From positions 71,463,372 to 71,527,371 of the forward strand of contig CM043953.1 of assembly GCA_014529385.2 (NCBI GenBank): a DNA stretch of 64,000 nucleotides, given 5' to 3'. Position numbers and translations under genes: made by a program. Shown here piece after piece: positions 23,001-34,350 of this stretch; the first letter of the stretch is position 1, and every line of letters begins with the position of its first letter. This DNA comes from Adiantum capillus-veneris. Its lineage: Eukaryota > Streptophyta > Polypodiopsida > Polypodiales > Pteridaceae. The notes under the pieces were generated by a model. That model had not been told where the DNA came from, searched no databases, and was given only the letters and a program-made list of their open reading frames with translations.

Positions 23001-23466
23001 GACTTCATCTCTCCTCTTTGTCACACTATCTCCCTTGTTCGAGATGTCAAGTGCGGCTGCCACCACCCTCTCTGTGATGACAATCATGGTATCTTGCTTG
23101 CCCTGCAAATCGGTGACTCGGGCCACTCCATCTTCTTTGATAGTGGTTACAAATTCCCATACTCTTTTGATGTCAATCCCCGCTGGCAAAGCTTCAAAGT
23201 AGTTGTGCAGGTCCAGCTTCTCCAGGTAATCCCCCATCTTGCTTCTGAAAAATTCATTGAGCTCCCGTGGTATCATGGGTAGCTCCACTGCATTTCCTTC
23301 AGGATCTTTGAATACGCCTTGGTAGATTGGACTCTAGCAAATCATCCTAAATCCATGTGCTTGTGGGCTTCAGAGTTCCTTCTGGGATCACAAACGGCTC
23401 CACTTCTTCTATATAGTCTTTTATTGTCATCCTCTTCTTCTTTGCAGGTGATTTTGTGGCCGCCAT
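20087..23466 (-). pseudogene. 3' reading frame, about 1,100 codons, coiled coil, unknown
   Basis: The likely start is the ATG at 23464-23466 (MAATKSPAKKKRMTIKDYIE). One frame then runs from 23288 to 21567 with single stops at 22989 and 22272, and a second frame from 21645 to 20536 with stops at 21463, 20986 and near 20905. The last part (20087-20587) is in a third frame. Domains in order: an N-terminal helical region (LHNYFEALPAGIDIKRVWEF, ERVVAAALDISN, YNQYFHMCTKRP); a basic region; a proline/acid-rich linker (PPPSPPPLSPP, EEEQKEEPEPKEE); a long heptad-rich coiled coil; and a C-terminal globular-looking part (LYISKPEGVKLIVDSQPRWR, LPDLSCIMMRKICKTLLAVF). The layout recalls plant gypsy-associated 'putative transposon protein' families, but no family is firmly recognised. 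Confidence 0.7.
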
Positions 23467-23631
23467 GGATCCTGTTGCACTTAGTAGTCCGAAGTTAGCA
23501 TTTTTTCCATATTAGCTGAGAAACTGAGTTCTAACTATCCAAATGACTTGAAAATTGAAAATAAAACTTAAAAGGAACTAGGGAAACTCTGCATGTGCTC
23601 ACAGTAGCTTTCTGGCTAAAAATTATCATTT

Positions 23632-23655
23632 AGACATCCTACGCGTAGGATGTCT
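23632..23655. promoter_or_regulatory. 24-bp perfect palindrome, 3' array copy 1
   Basis: Half-site AGACATCCTACG plus its exact complement; flanking T/A extends it to 26 bp (23631-23656). Confidence 0.9.
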
Positions 23656-23916
23656 ACCTTGCCTGTTTTTGGTGAAACTTGGTAGGGTGGTGGCCCTTGA
23701 CCTGTGCAACATGGCTATGTGATTGGAATTGGGTTTGGACATCAAAAAGTGCATTTTTGGGCAGATTTAGGCTTTTGGCTCACAAATTGGGTAGGATGTC
23801 CTCAACAGGTGGCAAATGATATTCAAATGTGTTGAAAGTTGACATACAGGCTCCTTGCACCATGTTAATGGCTCCCATGAAGTCAGATCCTTCACAGTAG
23901 GTCAAAATCATACTAG

Positions 23917-23940
23917 AGACATCCTACGCGTAGGATGTCT
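23917..23940. promoter_or_regulatory. 24-bp perfect palindrome, 3' array copy 2
   Basis: Identical to the copies at 23632 and 36280, 285 bp from copy 1. Confidence 0.9.
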
Positions 23941-24463
23941 TTTTCATCAAAATGACTTGAAGTTGGTTATGGGGTTAGCCCTTAACATGTGGAACATGGC
24001 CCTGCTCTTGGATTTTGATTTGGACAAGAATTAGTGTTGGTAAGAGCATGTGTAGTGTTTTTGGGCTCAAAAAGTGCATCTTGTAGGTGTTGGGGCCAAA
24101 TGTGATGGGAATGGCTTGAAACTTGATACATGGGCTCATGAAGGTGTTATAGAGAGATCTGGAACTGAAAAATGCCAGCTGGGGGCTACCCGTAAGATGT
24201 CTATTTCATCATTTTTCACATATGACCCCACAGATAGCTTGGCAATGTGCTCATGAGTCTATTGTGCAAGTGTCATGTGATTTGGACTAGTTTTGGTAGG
24301 TCTATGGCCCATTATTGCCTCTATGCTCTGACTTTGCGTTTTTTGATGCATATGAGGTCAATTTAAGTTCAAATGTGATGAAACTTGGTGGCTAGCATAT
24401 ACAGGCTATTCAGAAGCTGTGTGTGATAAGAGATGTTGAGTTTGGTGCCCAGATTTGGCCTTG

Positions 24464-24487
24464 AGACATCCAACGTGTAGGATGTCT
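24464..24487. promoter_or_regulatory. Degenerate palindrome, 3' array copy 3
   Basis: Two changes from the consensus (CCAACGTGTAGG in the centre). Confidence 0.8.
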
Positions 24488-24499
24488 CTTGATGAAATT

Positions 24500-26275
24500 T
24501 ACATTGGAGGTGCTACTAGTACCTGCCCTGAGCCCCCCTGAGTCCCTTTTAAGCCCTATTTCAACAAAAAAGTCAAATAGAGAGAAAGAAACTCCCTGTG
24601 TAGATTTCAGAGCCTTCGAGCCATTTTCTGACTCTTCGAGTGCTTTTCGGCGATGAAATTTCTTGATGTTGGTCTCCATAGCTTCACGGTCCCTTGGGGA
24701 TCCTTGCCATATGGTTTTTGTCAACTTTGGCTTCACCGGAGCTCCGTTTGGCAATTTGTCGCTCTAGAAGCGCCATTGGTTGCGTTTACATGTCGTCGGT
24801 GACTTGTTGTGGTCTACCACCATAGGACTTGATTGTTGATGGTCTAGGAAATCCGCTCGTGAAGTTTGGTGGCAAACGGACACGCGGTTTGGCCGTGAGT
24901 GCTAAGTGACACTTTATGTGTTCGATGCCGTTTTTGAAGCTTAGTGCCGCTTCGGATCGCCTTATGGCCATGTGGGCTATATAGACTTGTCGAGCATGTG
25001 AAGATGCTCCTACCCATGAGTTTTGGTAGCATTTGGGCCCCTCTCCGCCGATTTACCATTTGGTGGCCTCTTGCAGGGCTCTAGAAGTTAGGGTTTTTCC
25101 CGAGGGTTTTCTACCGCCTTTGGTCATTCAAAAGTGGTCTCCTATGCTAGGGTAAGCTGTCAATGAAGTTTCATTGCTTTTGGGTTAGCCGTTAGGTCGC
25201 CACTTCTACTTGTAGGTCTCTACCGCTCTCTTCCCGTGTGAACCCTACGCTAGTTTTCGCGACAAAACAACAAACATGCGCGAAAAGCTCAAGGTGGTGA
25301 GCCTACCTCTCATGTCTGGAGCCTGTCGGGTGGTCGTGCGCATCGTAGAAGCCGCTGGAAGTCTCGTTCGCTCTAGGTGGCAAGAGCTCTCTCTCAAAAG
25401 GCAATAGTAGAAATGAGCTTAAAATGAAGTGAAAAAATCTTATAATGGGGGTCCCCGAACCACTTTTCGTGAAATTTGACATGTGCTCCCAACTTCTTGC
25501 GAGATGCGGTTTATACTCAAAAATTTCTTGATTTGGACTCCATTTGCTCAGTTTTCGAGAAATTTGACGTTTCGGTCAAAATCTGGCCAAGACACGCTTT
25601 CCGCTCCATTCTCATAATTGCACCCCCATTGTACCATAGGTTTTCCTATAGTCACTGATTATCCCCATATTTTTTGTTTTTCATTACGACTGTTTTTCTC
25701 CTGCTTTTTGTATTTTTGAAGTTTTTCTGCTGATAATTAGTAAAATTAAAAATAAAATACCAAATTAAACCCAAAAAATCCCCAAAAATCATAATAACTC
25801 AAAAATACACTCACATGCAATTTTTATGGCCAGATTTCTCCATTTTACCAATATTTTGCCCAAAAAATGGCTATTTTTACCTATATACACACACCTAAAG
25901 GCTTGATTTGGCATTTGGTCCCATATACTTGTAGATTCATGCTATATAAGGGCATATGTACTTGGGTTAGTCCAAAAAAAATTGCAATCAAATGACAACC
26001 CTTTAAAATAGTTTAAAAACATGCCCTTTTTTGCTCTTTTTTCCATTGGGTCCGCATTTGAGAATGCCTCCCCCCCTCCTAGCCGGAGTCCTCCCGGACG
26101 ACAAGGTATCGCCTCGGTGTATGTGTCGTGCATGGGTGAAAAATCGTGCTAATGCTCGGCCGTGTAATGTGGCCCTATAGGATGCATACTCGGTCAATGC
26201 ATGGAAAAATTAATGTTGTGCAAGAGGAGGGTATAAGCAAGATGCTTATTGGCATTCGCCGTCGAGGTTTCCTGT
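24500..26275. other. Long 3' spacer of giant gypsy element
   Basis: About 1.8 kb with no convincing frame. Short minus-strand frames at 24410-24754 and 24786-25059 have no recognised motif and overlap degenerate repeat sequence. The segment 25680-25930 is AT-rich. Confidence 0.5.
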
Positions 26276-26948
26276 TTATTGTTGATTTGGTCGGTAGATT
26301 TTCTTTGCAAGTAAAAGTTGTAACTCTATCGCTCTCTGTTTGATCGTCTTTCTTGCAAAAGTCACTTGGTGTGCCGCTACAATCGATATGGCCATGGTTA
26401 TCTCCTTAGAGAGAATTGTCGTGGCTGAATTGGCCATAGGCTTTGTCTTTTTTGCTTTCCATTTGTAAATTTGCTTTGGAGGATTTTGTAGGTTTATTGC
26501 TATTTTCACGGTTGTCATTCTTTTGCTGTTGATTGGCACCCACATAGATCGGTTTTCCGGTTTCATATGTAGTGTGTGTCTGCATGCCGATATTGCTTGT
26601 ACTGAAGGGAGTTCCTGTTGCTTTGGTTTTAGGGATCCAAATGCAAGTCGCATTTAAGTTGTTACTGAGCTTTTTCTTTGGGATCCATATCTGTTTTATT
26701 CCCTTGGTTTTTGGTTGAACTCTTTTCTCCTTTTGACTTCTGTTGTTGTATTGTGGTTTGTCTGCCATGTTATCTCTATCCTTACGCACCCATACTTGTT
26801 TTTCATGGGTTGCTAACCTTGATCTTTGCACTATGGTCTCTGTTGGTTTATGTTTGTAGTGAGCATGGTTGGCGGTTCCCTTGTTGGTCTCCATGGGTAG
26901 CGTGTTGTTCTTTAGTGGCACCCATCCTTTTGGTTCTTCCTCCAGTGA
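26276..26948 (-). pseudogene. Basic tail with W-[IV]-P repeats
   Basis: Following a stop in the same frame as the second protease end, the protein is rich in K, N, Q and T and has recurrent short motifs: GWVPLKN, VWVRKDR, IWIPKKK, IWIPKTK and, in a shifted frame, MWVPINSK. The spacing is 16 to 46 residues. The composition suggests nucleic-acid binding, but no known domain was recognised. A frameshift lies near 26600. Confidence 0.55.
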
Positions 26949-27573
26949 TTATGTTGTTGCCATCTCGTTCTTCTGGGGTTGCTGAGCAAAGGCTACCACC
27001 TGTTGTTCTTGTGCATGTTGAATTTTGATTGCATCCGCATTCCAGTCTATCTGCACATTATACTCTTTTTGCCAAGGTTGTCCCAACAACATGGGGTGTT
27101 GTGTGCTCTCATCCTCAACCACATAAAACTTGTGTGGGTAAATATATTGATGTACTTGTACATGCAATATAATCCAGCCCAATGTTTTCAGCGAATGTGA
27201 TGTACTACTTTCCAGCACTTGTGGAGTAGTGACCTTTGGGCTTGAGCTGTTTGTATAATCTGTAAGAGATTAGATTTGCTTGAGCTCCAGAATCAAGCAA
27301 TGCCGTCGATTCAACTTGATTGCTATCCACTTTGACTGTAATTATTAGCTCCACTGTGTCTTCATCAAAATTCGTTAGTCGAATAGCATTTATTTGCAAC
27401 GGTGATCCACATTGTTGTTGTTGTTGTAGAAGCCTTCTTTCTGCAATGTGTTCTTTTGCTTCTCCTTGGGCCTCGTCGCGCACCTCTGTTTCTCCTTCAT
27501 CCGTTGTTTTTCTTGATGGACTTGTTGAAGCATATCCTGTGTTAGTGGTGAATGATACTTTTTTAATCGACAC
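26949..27573 (-). pseudogene. Second retropepsin-like frame downstream of integrase
   Basis: The first part (27205-27573, 122 codons) has IITVKVDSNQVESTALLDSG then AQANLISYRLYKQLKP; the DSG triplet is at residues 94-96 (plus 27286-27294). The second part (26949-27218), one frame over after an indel near CCCAAAGG, has LKTLGWIILHVQV, YPHKFYVVED and HPMLLGQPWQKEYNVQIDW. Together these are the active-site, flap-side and LLGxxW parts of a retropepsin. It is distinct from the canonical protease at 31534-32676. Whether it began as an overlapping frame or as an in-frame extension of integrase cannot be decided here. Confidence 0.8.
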
Positions 27574-28832
27574 CCACTAATCCAATTTGGAATTTCTTCC
27601 CCTGCTAATGTAGCAAGCTTGACAGCTCCACTTTGTGATAAGTCACTAATCACAAAGGGTCCCATCCCTCGCTTTTTAAGTTTCTTGGCATGTTGCTTCA
27701 AGGTATAAACAAGTACATAATCACCTGTTTTGAACTCTTTCGTGCGCACATGCTTGTCAAAAAACTCTTTTTGTCTTCTCTTTTTAGCATAGATCAAAGC
27801 TACAGCTCTCAAGCGAAGTTCATTTAGCTTTTCAAGATCATCCACTCTTGAAGAGAGCTCATGCCCTATCCATTCTAAGCGTTTTCGCTACTCGTAGAGT
27901 TGGAATTAAGAACTCTATGGGTAATATAGTGTTTAGACCAAACACCATGTTGTACGGTGTTGTTCCTATTGATGTTTTGTAAGCTACCCTGTATGCCCAT
28001 AGTGTTGAGTGTAACTCTTGATCCCAGTCTCTGTCCTTGACTCTGATACAATTTTAGTCACAACTGTGCACAGTGTTTTATTTGTGGCTTCAGCTTGTCC
28101 ATTTGCATGTGGATGATATGGAGCAGATTTTCTATGTATGACCATGAATTCCTCTAGCACATATTCAATGACTTCATTAAGAAAATGTGTTCCTCGATCA
28201 CTGACAATTTCTATTGGTAATCCGTATCGTACAAAGACATTCTCATACAAAAATTGTGCAGTAGTTCGTGCGTCTGGTTTTTGTGTTGCCTTGGCTTCTA
28301 CCCATTTTGTGAGATAGTCCGTAGCCACAATGATATATTGGATATGGGTACGATATGCAGGGGGTGAAATAGGCCCCACAAAATCAATACCCCATTTTGC
28401 AAATGCCCTTGCTCCCATCATTGGCCATAGTGGCATCTCATCTCTCTTTATCGGCACCTTGGTGCGCTGACATGCGTCACAACGCTTTACAAACTCCTCA
28501 GCATCCATATGCAATGTAGGCCACAATATTCCTACAGTTAAGACAATTTTTGTCGTCTTATCGCCTGAAAAATGGCCTCCACTTGTGCCTCCATGTGCGT
28601 GTTCTAGAATCAGCAGGTATTCACTTTCACTTGCACAGATTCTAAGTTGATTCTCCTTTTCTTGCTTATAGAGTTGATTCCCAATTAAATTAAAGTCGCA
28701 AGCCTCCAGCTCTATAGCCCTTTTCCGTGCTTTTGTTATGTTTTCAAGGAATGTCCTTGTGGTTAAGAAATCAATGATATATTGACTCCATGCAGGTGCA
28801 ATGTGTGCCTGAAACAATGTCGCGTGATCCAC
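27390..28832 (-). pseudogene. Integrase with GPF/Y C terminus
   Basis: The zinc finger shows HAHGGTSGGHFSGDKT and CDACQRTKVP. The catalytic core shows WGIDFVGPISPP, IEIVSDRGTHFLN and HANGQAEATNK, so the D,D,E residues are all present. Two compensating indels near 28030 and 27870 put a middle part (TLWAYRVAYKTSIGTTPYNM) out of frame. The C terminus has TGDYVLVYTLKQHAKKLKKR, MGPFVISDL and GCRLKKYHSPL. The last part of the frame (poly-N encoded by CAA/AAC repeats) overlaps the second protease frame by about 180 bp. Confidence 0.88.
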
Positions 28833-28964
28833 CGGTCATTTGGCACTACATATAGTATAATTGTTAACATAAGCATGTGTGTCAGCATACATAGTTGGCC
28901 AATAAACCCCTAATTGTTTCAGTCTTTGGTGTGTTTTCATTGTTGAACAATGAAATGCACAATC

Positions 28965-29690
28965 CTAGACGTGTGCTTCTTCAAGATAACACTTGAATTC
29001 CTTCGGATTTATACATAATCGTAGAATTTGGTCCGATCCTAGATGATACAGCCGTCCTGCAATCAACTGGAAGGTTTTTGTTTGTCGAATTGTTTGTTGT
29101 TTGGATCTGTCTTCCTTCTTATCAAATCTACCTCCAAAGGAAAGAATGCTAACAATTTCCTGAGACCATTTGGGTATCATTTCAATATTGAAAAGATAAG
29201 CATCTGGTATGTCATCATCTACTCCTTCAGGAGCTTCCCCGTTGTGCAACCTTGAAAGATGATCCGCCCATAGATGAGTTTTACCCTTTTTGACTACCGC
29301 TGTGAAATCAAACTCTAGCAATATAATAAACCAGCTTGCAATTCTCCCAGTATTGCATGGTTTATTTACCAGATACAAAAGAGCTTGATGATCTGAAGAA
29401 CACAAATTTTTTTGCGAGCAAATAATTCCGAATTTTCTTTACAGCATAAATCATTCCTAACCCCTCTCTTTCAGTGGTTGTGTAGTTCTTTTCTGCACTA
29501 TTTAATTGTCGGCTTGCATAACAAACTGGGAAATCCATTGTTCCGTCTCCAGGTTGAGCCAGAATACTCCCAATTGCATATGCAGATGCATCAATGTGAA
29601 CATGGAATATCTTTTCCCAATCTGGTGCTTTAAGTACAGGTGTTGATACAAGGTTTTCCTTAAGCTTTTGGAATGAAGTTTCACACTCCT
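28965..29690 (-). pseudogene. RNase H domain
   Basis: The first half (29405-29690) is recognisable only across frames: HVHIDASAYAIG, an AQPGDGT phrase, a YASRQLNSAEKNYTTTEREG-like run. The second half is open at 28965-29405: SSDHQALLYLVNKP, GRIASWFIILLEFDF, HLWADHLSRL. The region degrades the RNA strand during reverse transcription. It is frameshifted relative to RT. Confidence 0.8.
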
Positions 29691-29694
29691 TAGC

Positions 29695-30801
29695 CTAATC
29701 GAAACTGACTAACAAACAATACAGAGGTTGTGCAATGACTGCATACATATATATGAATCTTCGATAATATCCGCAGTGTCCCATGAAGGATTGCACTTGT
29801 TTCGCATTAGTAGGCCTAGGCAAGTCTACTATGACTTTGATTTTGTCTAGGTCGGTGGTTATGCCATTTCTTGAAACAATATGTCCTAAGATGCGGCCTT
29901 GGCTAACCATAAAAATGCACTTTTCCCGGTTAAGACGGATTCGATATGTTCTGCACTTTTCAAATACCTTTTGTAAATGGTCAATATATTCTTCTCGTAG
30001 AAGAGAGTGGACACAGAGATCATCCATATATATTTCTAAGAATATTATTAGGTATTCTTTGAACGCATGAGTCATTAACCTTTGAAAGGTAGCTGGGGCA
30101 TTGGTTATGCCAAAAGGCATAACTCTATACGCATATATTCCCCATTCTGTGGCAAACGCTGTTTTGTGTTGATCCTCTATTGCAATTCCCAGTTGATTAT
30201 ACCCTGAAAACCCATCTAGAAAGAAATAAGTCCGTTTCCTAGTCACCCTCTCAAGTACATGTTCTGTGATCGGCAAGGGATAATTATCCCTTATGGTGGC
30301 TGCATTTATTTTTTTGAGATTCACACACACACATAGCTTTCCATTCTTTTTGGGGACAACCACAATGGGTGACACCTAATCTGTATGTTTGATTTCATAG
30401 ATGAATTCAGCATCCATCAGCTTGTCAATCTCCTCTTTGATTCGTTTAGCAAATGTGTCATTATATGTGTAAGGACGTTGTTTGCTAGGTTTGGCATCTG
30501 ATTTCAACGGAATTGTATGTTGGCATATCGATGGATCAACTCCCTTGAGGTCTTTGTAGGACCATGCAAACACATCTTTATACTTATTTAGAAGTTGTGT
30601 TAGCAGTTCTTCTTCTTCAGGCTCTAAGTCAGTTGCGATATAAACTGGCTGAGGCTTTTCGCCTGGCTCAGCGAGGTCTATCCGTTTTGCATTTTCCGGC
30701 CTATCGTAAGATTCTTGGTTTATTCTTTCCTTGACTGGTGGTGTCATTATGATTTTTCTGTCCTGGATGGTGAATTTTCGATAGTGGGATGGTACATTCA
30801 T
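29695..30801 (-). pseudogene. Reverse transcriptase
   Basis: The N-terminal part at 30376-30801 shows YKDVFAWSYKDLKGVDPSIC, HTIPLKSDAKPSKQRPYTYN and IDKLMDAEFIYEI. A TAG at 30376-30378 follows HTD, where Trp is usual, then the frame continues (VSPIVVVPKKNGKL). In the 226-residue second part the first catalytic Asp is in FFLDGFSGYN (residue 54), VMPFGITNAPATF is intact, and the catalytic pair is YMDD at residues 116-119. The active site is intact; the stop and a frameshift near 29690 disable it. Confidence 0.9.
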
Positions 30802-30904
30802 GTTTCCTTTTTCTGACTCCTCCTTACCATCACTTTCTCCCTCAGTAGTCCATACCTCTCATAATGATCGTTTTAGTTCTTGGTATTTCCTTTTACGCTC
30901 CAAT

Positions 30905-31576
30905 TTAGTCTTCTGTTTTTTCTTGTGTTGATTTTTGAGGTTTTTTTAATTTTGTTTCTGTTTTAGCCTTCCGCACTTGTTTTATTTCCTCTTGCGTTCT
31001 TTCCCTTCGAACTTTTGAGAATCTGCCTGATACTTGGTCTTTTACACAATCCTCTGCTTTGACAAGCATTAGATAGTGAGTTTTATCTTTTATCATGGGC
31101 ATAGGATTCTCTCTCATTTTGTTTTCTGCTCGTTTTTTCCTATAGTGTTCCTGGCGTCTAGGGTGCTGATTGGCAAAATCATAAAACTTGATATTCACTG
31201 TTGTCTCCCCCCGCTCGCTTGAGCTATCTGAACACTCGTTATCTGCATCGTTATATACTTCTAGATGCTCAAAGGAGTTATAAAACTCTTCTTGTTCTGG
31301 TGGTTCTACATTAATCTCATCTCCTCCTGGTATAAGGCTTACCATGTAATAGGGTAGCACACCATATCCATCCTTATCGCAAAATTTTGTCGTTGGGCTA
31401 TCTGTAATGGTACAAACATCCAATGTTGCTAGTATGTGTTCCCATTCCAGAGGTTCTAAGGTATCTTCAGGAGAAGGTTCCGGAATATAATCCTTGTCCT
31501 CAATAGCTCTTTCTAAGACGTATTCCTCTCTTTTTAAGCTCCGCACATCCATAGCTCTTTTTTTTGCCCTAACCAT
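30905..31576 (-). pseudogene. Linker between protease and RT, function unknown
   Basis: A 223-codon frame starts acidic (EDKDYIPEPSPEDTLEPLEW) and ends very basic (KTETKLKKPQKSTQEKTED). Tat-like elements often have an uncharacterised linker here. No enzyme motif was recognised. It overlaps the protease frame by about 40 bp in a different frame. Confidence 0.6.
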
Positions 31577-32676
31577 GCTGGGAGTTCAGACCCTGCCAAT
31601 GTAGCTGAATCAAACTCTTCCACTGGTGTCTGGTTAACATCTTTGTAACTATGGTCTTTTAGGTGTATTATGGTTGTAGTCTTGCCATGTCTGAGGTATA
31701 TGTGGTCGTAACCCCAATCCTGGACCATCTTTAATTGTCTCATGAACGGTCTTCCCAAGATGATCTCGTAATTGTTCTTTTTGTCGAAATCGACTATTAC
31801 AAATGTATGCTCATACTCGATTCCACACGAGGTGACAATTACTTTTTCTAAAAGTCCTAGAGGCTTTTCCATGAACCCATCTGCCAGCTGCAATTTCATT
31901 TTGGTAGCTCTCAAAGCCGGTTTTCCCCATTTTTTCTAGATTTCCTTGGTGGCGATAGCGACTCCTACTCCACTGTCAAGAATAGCTTTGGAAACTACTC
32001 CTTGGAATTCTACTGGTAGCGTGGTGTTTCCATCTTCTCCCTCACAATATTCTCCAACCTTGTTTAAAGGTACTGCCCTAGTGTTTAGTTGAGGCTTGTC
32101 CAATTCTCTGATCCCTTCTTGAAGCTTCAAGGTGGGGTCTTTTACTCCAAATTTTTCTAAGCATTTGCCTATGGTGGTCCACATGTTTGGTCGTAACCTC
32201 AGGAGTTCTGCTAATGTGATCGTGCATGCCACAGGGGTGGACAATAACTCAATCAACCCTTGTGAATCCATAACTTTGTTAGAAGAAAGTCTTTGAGATG
32301 GGATTGCTCTCACCTCAGACTTGGCTTCATACTCCCCTAGGTAAGAGGGTAAAGTTGTAAGCGAGGCTAGTTGGTTGTGCCCTGAACTAATTGATCCCTG
32401 GTCTCCCCCTTGTGAATGCATATCAAAGTTCATTTGTGATCTTGCCTCAAATTCTTCAATAGGAGGTAAGATCTCATTTTTCTCTTTTCTCATGCCATTC
32501 ATGTGGTAACTTACCCTGTTAGCTTCGTTGGCATCACGGATTTGCTTCCACAGGTCATCTAGACCATTACACTCCTTACCCATTTCTACCAATGTTTTAG
32601 GCTGAAAATCATCACTTGTCTCATTTGTTGTATTTGGCACTATGATAGGCTCTCCCCTAGACTCAGAGGCAGTCAT
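31534..32676 (-). pseudogene. Aspartic protease (first, canonical position)
   Basis: The active-site box is ILDSGVGVAIATKEI near 31940-31980. A TAG stop at 31936-31938 interrupts it where the family usually has Trp (KEIW). The same frame continues at 31534-31914 with LQLADG, FVIVDF, YEIILGRPFMRQL and MVQDWGYD, the flap and C-terminal retropepsin motifs. The stop is a single TGG to TAG change. The enzyme would cleave the gag-pol polyprotein. Confidence 0.85.
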
Positions 32677-33224
32677 AAGTCTCTCCTTTGTATCTACTTG
32701 TTTCTCTAGAGTTGGTTTTATAGGGTTGGAGCTGGTACTTCAAGCCAACTTGCAGGTTTACCAAGCGGGTTTTCTATCAAGGATTGAGTTGTTTCAATCA
32801 TCTTTCGACACATTTCCAACCTCTATTTTTCTATTTCGGCATATGGATAAGTCATCCATCTTTGCTCTTGGGTTTGTTTTTTTTTAGTCTGTCTTCGTAA
32901 GCTTTTAAAAGTGCGTCTAACTGCTCATTTAACTTTTCTGCCAACACTGATCCTCCTGATCCTGCACTTTTGGGTTCTGCTATTTCCTTGGGTGCTATGG
33001 TTGCCACAATGTGTGAGCTTAGACTAGCTAGATCCTCTAACCGCTCTAATCTATCCTTTGTGTTTTAAGTCCTCGGATAGAGCCGTTTGCTCTTGTTCTC
33101 TCCTGGCTTTCATACGCACCTTTCTAGCTTTCCAAGTGCTTCTCTGATTTTTTCTTTCTGAACTTGCGGCATCGGTTTTTGGCTCTTCAATTATGGGTTC
33201 ATTTGTCATTCTTTGAGCTTGGGC

Positions 33225-34033
33225 TCATGTCACTACATGAATAGGTATTACTATCTCGTTTTCTGACCCTCCACTGGAAGGCACTACTTCCAGCATGTTC
33301 AAGGTAGTTTTTGCTCCTTTGCTCCAGTTCTTAGGGCAATCAGGAATTAAATGAGTAATTCCACACTCGGTGTGATATGCGTTGACTCTAATGATTTCAT
33401 CATGAGGGCAGTCTCTTAGCCAATGGTCTCCACCACACTTGTAGCAGGGTCCCTTAGGCTGTCGAGGTGCTCCTTGAGCTGCACTTTGTTGGTATGCATG
33501 TCTCTGCCCGCCCATGCCTCCGTTGGCTATGAACAACAATGTTCGTTCATCCAAGCTATATCTTCCTTCTCCTGCTGCCTGTGCAGTTTTTGGTGGTCCT
33601 GCACTTTCCATCATGCTCCATGGTTCTAGCGTTGGGAGTTCTTCCGGTGGATAATAGACAAGATTTGCAGCATATTCATTGGGATCTTTGTAATATGCAT
33701 GCATAGGCACCAAGCCTTCTCTTCTGGTTCGGTTACTGTTGATGTGTATCTTATGCCAACTGGTCGTAATCCTAGTAGGGGTGGTTGTTGCCCCAACACT
33801 GGTTGTGGTCTTTCTACACCTACAGGTCCTAGTAGGTTGCCTGCTTGATACCTAGGCATCGGTAGAAGTTGAGGAGATGCTACCTGAGCCTGGGGAGCAT
33901 AAGGTCGTTCTCTCACATATCCCGTGTTATAATAACATTCCTCCGTCCCATGATTTGTCCATTTTTGTTCAATAGCACACCACTTGGGCTGTTTAGCCTG
34001 AGTTTTGGTATACAGGTTAATCTTTTTTAGCAC
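33225..34033 (-). pseudogene. Gag C terminus, zinc knuckles (nucleocapsid)
   Basis: The part at 33626-34033 has CAIEQKWTNHGTEECYY and a proline/glutamine-rich stretch. The part at 33225-33713 has a complete knuckle CYKCGGDHWLRDC (C-x2-C-x3-H-x4-C) and a second one, HTECGITHLIPDC, that seems to lack its first Cys. The two parts lie in different frames. The role is binding of genomic RNA. Confidence 0.85.
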
Positions 34034-34350
34034 TTCCTCTACAAACTGCTCCTGGCTTACAACTACTTCTCTTTTCGGTGTTGTCTTAGCGGACTTGATT
34101 TCACTTTGTTGTAAGGATCAATCGTCGTCAAGATCCTTGAATTCACCCTCCTTGTAAACCGCACAATTGTCTACAAGGTAAAGAGCCTCTTTAGTTAACT
34201 CATTTAATGTCGTGCTCCTCTTCATATGTAAGTCCTTCTGGAGGTCGCATTCCTTAGTCCTTGAATAGATATAAGCATAAGTCTGGACTGAGTTGGCAGT
34301 CCTTCCACAGGGCAGAACTTACCATATCTTTCTAGTCGTAGGGCTGCCTT

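Larger units (their letters stand above)
23590..24490. repeat. Degenerate 260-285-bp repeat array with palindromes (3' array)
   Basis: Units start at the palindromes 23632, 23917, a half-site at 24190 and 24464. Units share phrases such as GGTGGCCCTTGACCTGTGCA versus GGTTAGCCCTTAACATGTGG, and ATTTTGATTTGGACA. The phrase CACAAATTGGGTAGGATGTC (23781-23800) matches CACAATTTGGGTAGGATGTC (36956-36975) in the leader at 19 of 20 bases. The array lies directly upstream, in sense, of the 3' reading frame. Confidence 0.8.

Noticed and set aside
24410-25059. Minus-strand frames in the spacer of the giant element
   Set aside because: They overlap the degenerate palindrome repeat units and have no recognised domain; chance frames are more likely.
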